53,666 bases of DNA from an uncultured Pelagibacteraceae bacterium (GTDB lineage Bacteria; Pseudomonadota; Alphaproteobacteria; Pelagibacterales; Pelagibacteraceae): positions 1-53,666 of the forward strand of contig CACFGT010000009.1 of the NCBI GenBank assembly GCA_902565935.1, written 5' to 3'. The notes under the pieces were generated by a model. The model was not told the DNA's origin. It worked only from the letters and a program-made list of their open reading frames with translations, and searched no databases. Of this stretch, positions 52,206 to 53,666 are shown piece by piece. Both the position numbers and the translations under genes were made by a program. Each line of letters begins with the position of its first letter. The stretch's first letter is position 1.

Positions 52206-53300
52206 ATGAAAAAAATCATTTCAATGTTGTTTGCGTTTGTAGTGGTGCTTGGATTTACATCAAGTGCTAATGCAGCAAAAACACTTAAATGTCAGACAGT
52301 TCTTAACACTAAAGCTGATGAAGTTAAAATGTTAAAAGATTTTACTGACACTGTAACAACTTTAACAGGTGGATCTCTTAAGTTTGAAATTCTACCAGCT
52401 GGAGCTGTTGTTGGTGTAAAAGAAACTTTAGACGCTGTTGACAAAGGACTGATCGATTGTGGTTTCGCATGGACTCACTATTGGTCAGGTGATCACCCTG
52501 CAGCTATGTTATTTGGTTCGCCAGTAGCTGGTGGTGGTGTAGGTATTGATAACATCGCTTTCTTATCATGGTTCCAATATGGTGGTGGTAAAGAATTATA
52601 CGACCAACTATGGAAAGAAATGGGAAGAGACATCAAAGGATTTATGATTCAACCAGTTGGACCAGAAGCTTTAGGTTGGTTTCCAAAACCAATTAAAGAT
52701 ATGGCTGATTTTAGAAAATATAAATTCAGAACACCTCCAGGAATTCCTGGACAAACTTATAAAGACATCGGTATAGCATCTGTTGCTATGGGCGGTGGAG
52801 ATATTCTACCAGCTTTAGAAGCAGGAACTATTGATGCTGCTGAATGGTGTTGTCCAAAACCAGATTTAACATTTGGTTTCCAAAAAGTTTTGAAGCATTA
52901 TTACTTACAAGGTTTACACCAAGTAGTCGTAAATGCTGACTTTTATATTACTGGAAAAACTTATAATGCTATGAGTGCTCATGAGAAGAAGTCTCTTGAA
53001 GTTGCTGCTAATGCTTCATTAGCTAAATCTTTAAGTTACAGAATCTATGAAAACGGCAAAGCTTTACAAGAGCTGACTACTAAACATGGAGTAATTTTAG
53101 AGGATACGCCTTCAGATTACTTCACAGAATATATGGCTGCAGCAAAAGCTTCTTTAAATAAGAATGCTAAAGAAAATAAATTCTTTAACGAAGTTTATAA
53201 TTCGATGAAAGAATTTGCTGATATTGCTGTTCCTTTCTGGAGTGGTGCTCAAATGTCTAATGCGAAGCTTGGAATGGCTCACGCAGCAACATTAAAGTAA
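52206..53300 (+). CDS. dctP: TRAP transporter periplasmic binding protein, TakP-like
   Basis: 364 residues with a signal peptide (about 1-23, ending ANA). KCQTVLNTKADEVKMLKDF, GSLKFEILPAGAVVGVKETLDAV and KFRTPPGIPGQTYKDIG with the ligand-binding Arg, then GTIDAAEWCCPKPD, match the 2-oxoacid-binding TakP/DctP7-type branch, longer than dctP copy 1. The Shine-Dalgarno AAGAGG (52193-52198) is seven bases from the ATG. A hairpin with U-tract follows before the small subunit gene. It probably binds a 2-oxo or hydroxy acid, perhaps as a calcium- or sodium-bridged complex. Confidence 0.87.
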   Translation: MKKIISMLFAFVVVLGFTSSANAAKTLKCQTVLNTKADEVKMLKDFTDTVTTLTGGSLKFEILPAGAVVGVKETLDAVDKGLIDCGFAWTHYWSGDHPAAMLFGSPVAGGGVGIDNIAFLSWFQYGGGKELYDQLWKEMGRDIKGFMIQPVGPEALGWFPKPIKDMADFRKYKFRTPPGIPGQTYKDIGIASVAMGGGDILPALEAGTIDAAEWCCPKPDLTFGFQKVLKHYYLQGLHQVVVNADFYITGKTYNAMSAHEKKSLEVAANASLAKSLSYRIYENGKALQELTTKHGVILEDTPSDYFTEYMAAAKASLNKNAKENKFFNEVYNSMKEFADIAVPFWSGAQMSNAKLGMAHAATLK

Positions 53301-53320
53301 TCAGTAATTAATCTTGATTT

Positions 53321-53356
53321 AATTAGAGCGGACTTTTAAGTCCGCTCTAATTTTTT
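53321..53356 (+). terminator. Intrinsic-terminator-like hairpin after the second TRAP binding-protein gene
   Basis: Perfect arms 53321-53333 and 53340-53352 (extendable to 15 bp) around the loop TTTTAA, followed by six T's (53351-53356). It lies between the binding-protein stop and the start of the small subunit gene at 53369. Confidence 0.8.
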
Positions 53357-53368
53357 AATAAGAATTTT

Positions 53369-53666
53369 ATGGCAGACGAACCAGGTAAACTAGATATATC
53401 AGATGAAATGATAGCCGAGAGGCGAGGTGGTTCGGGAAAAATGCCTGAGGATATGCCATTATGGATGGCAAAATCAATTACAAGTATTGATAAATTTAGT
53501 AAGTGGATCGGTAATATTGTTTGCTGGATATTAATGCCTTTAATTTTTGCAATGACTTATGAAGTTCTTGCAAGAAAATTATTTTTAGCTCCTACAATTT
53601 GGGCTTATGACATAAGCCGTTTTTTATATGGAGCATTATTTATGTTGGGTGCGGGTTATGCTCTTT
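53369..53666 (+). CDS. dctQ: TRAP transporter small membrane subunit, 3' end outside window
   Basis: The ATG at 53369 opens a frame that runs off the window edge (99 complete codons). A charged N-terminal tail of about 45 residues (MADEPGKLDISDEM...) precedes the first membrane span (IGNIVCWILMPLIFAMTYEV), then FLAPTIWAYDISRFLYGALFM, which has the conserved Trp and acidic residue of DctQ. The cytoplasmic tail is longer than in the first dctQ (about ten residues). It belongs with the upstream TakP-like gene; dctM should lie beyond the window. Confidence 0.8.
   Translation, partial: MADEPGKLDISDEMIAERRGGSGKMPEDMPLWMAKSITSIDKFSKWIGNIVCWILMPLIFAMTYEVLARKLFLAPTIWAYDISRFLYGALFMLGAGYAL

Noticed and set aside
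1..53666. Mobile elements, phage genes, CRISPR arrays or toxin-antitoxin pairs.
   Set aside because: No transposase, integrase, repeat-spacer pattern or paired small toxin-like genes were seen.

Overview
This AT-rich window (about 30% G+C by eye, not computed) has almost no non-coding DNA, with no gap above 200 bp. Genes often overlap by 1, 4 or more bases. It carries taurine, amino-acid and TRAP transporters, dimethylglycine oxidation, a SpeD-SpeE fusion and many surface-sugar genes. Together these point to a streamlined marine alphaproteobacterium of the SAR11 / Candidatus Pelagibacter type. That assignment rests on gene content and style, not on a database match. I saw no transposase, integrase, phage gene, CRISPR array or rRNA.

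Layout. 1-3.8 kb: truncated and whole polytopic membrane proteins, an Ldh2-type dehydrogenase and a methyltransferase. 3.8-10.2 kb: a taurine-type ABC transporter (tauA-tauB-tauC, minus strand) divergent from a taurine/omega-amino acid:pyruvate aminotransferase and alanine dehydrogenase. 10.2-14.6 kb: a sugar-nucleotide epimerase, an 814-aa dimethylglycine/sarcosine dehydrogenase and a BASS-family transporter. 14.6-16.2 kb: an unusual two-HTH regulator and two small paralogous membrane proteins. 16.3-23.7 kb: a sugar and glycosyltransferase block with a three-domain fusion enzyme, RfbB and a tRNA with anticodon CAT. 23.8-28 kb: adenine phosphoribosyltransferase divergent from mtnP-mtnA-class II aldolase-speDE. 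28-30.3 kb: an amino-acid ABC transporter without its ATPase. 30.3-34 kb: methyltransferase and glycosyltransferases. 34-39.4 kb: housekeeping and metabolic genes including rpoZ. 39.5-42.4 kb: a complete TRAP transporter. 42.4-45.1 kb: dusA-like gene and two tandem TauE/SafE permeases. 45.2-46.8 kb: a small lipoprotein and a very charged helical protein. 46.8-52.1 kb: a tightly packed six-gene minus-strand operon. 52.2 kb to the end: a second TRAP transporter cut by the window edge.

Two themes stand out. First, all four periplasmic binding-protein genes have a good Shine-Dalgarno and are each followed by a strong hairpin placed exactly between them and the first membrane/ATPase gene. Three of these hairpins have a U-tract. 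This looks like a shared device for making far more binding protein than permease. Second, apt / mtnP-mtnA-aldolase-speDE reads as one closed unit: spermidine synthesis makes methylthioadenosine, which is split into adenine (recovered by Apt) and a methylthio-sugar phosphate (isomerised, then probably cleaved by the aldolase). Other notable points are a taurine permease with a ~375-residue extra extracytoplasmic domain, an epimerase-cupin-methyltransferase fusion, and five convergent gene pairs whose stop codons share one TTAA.
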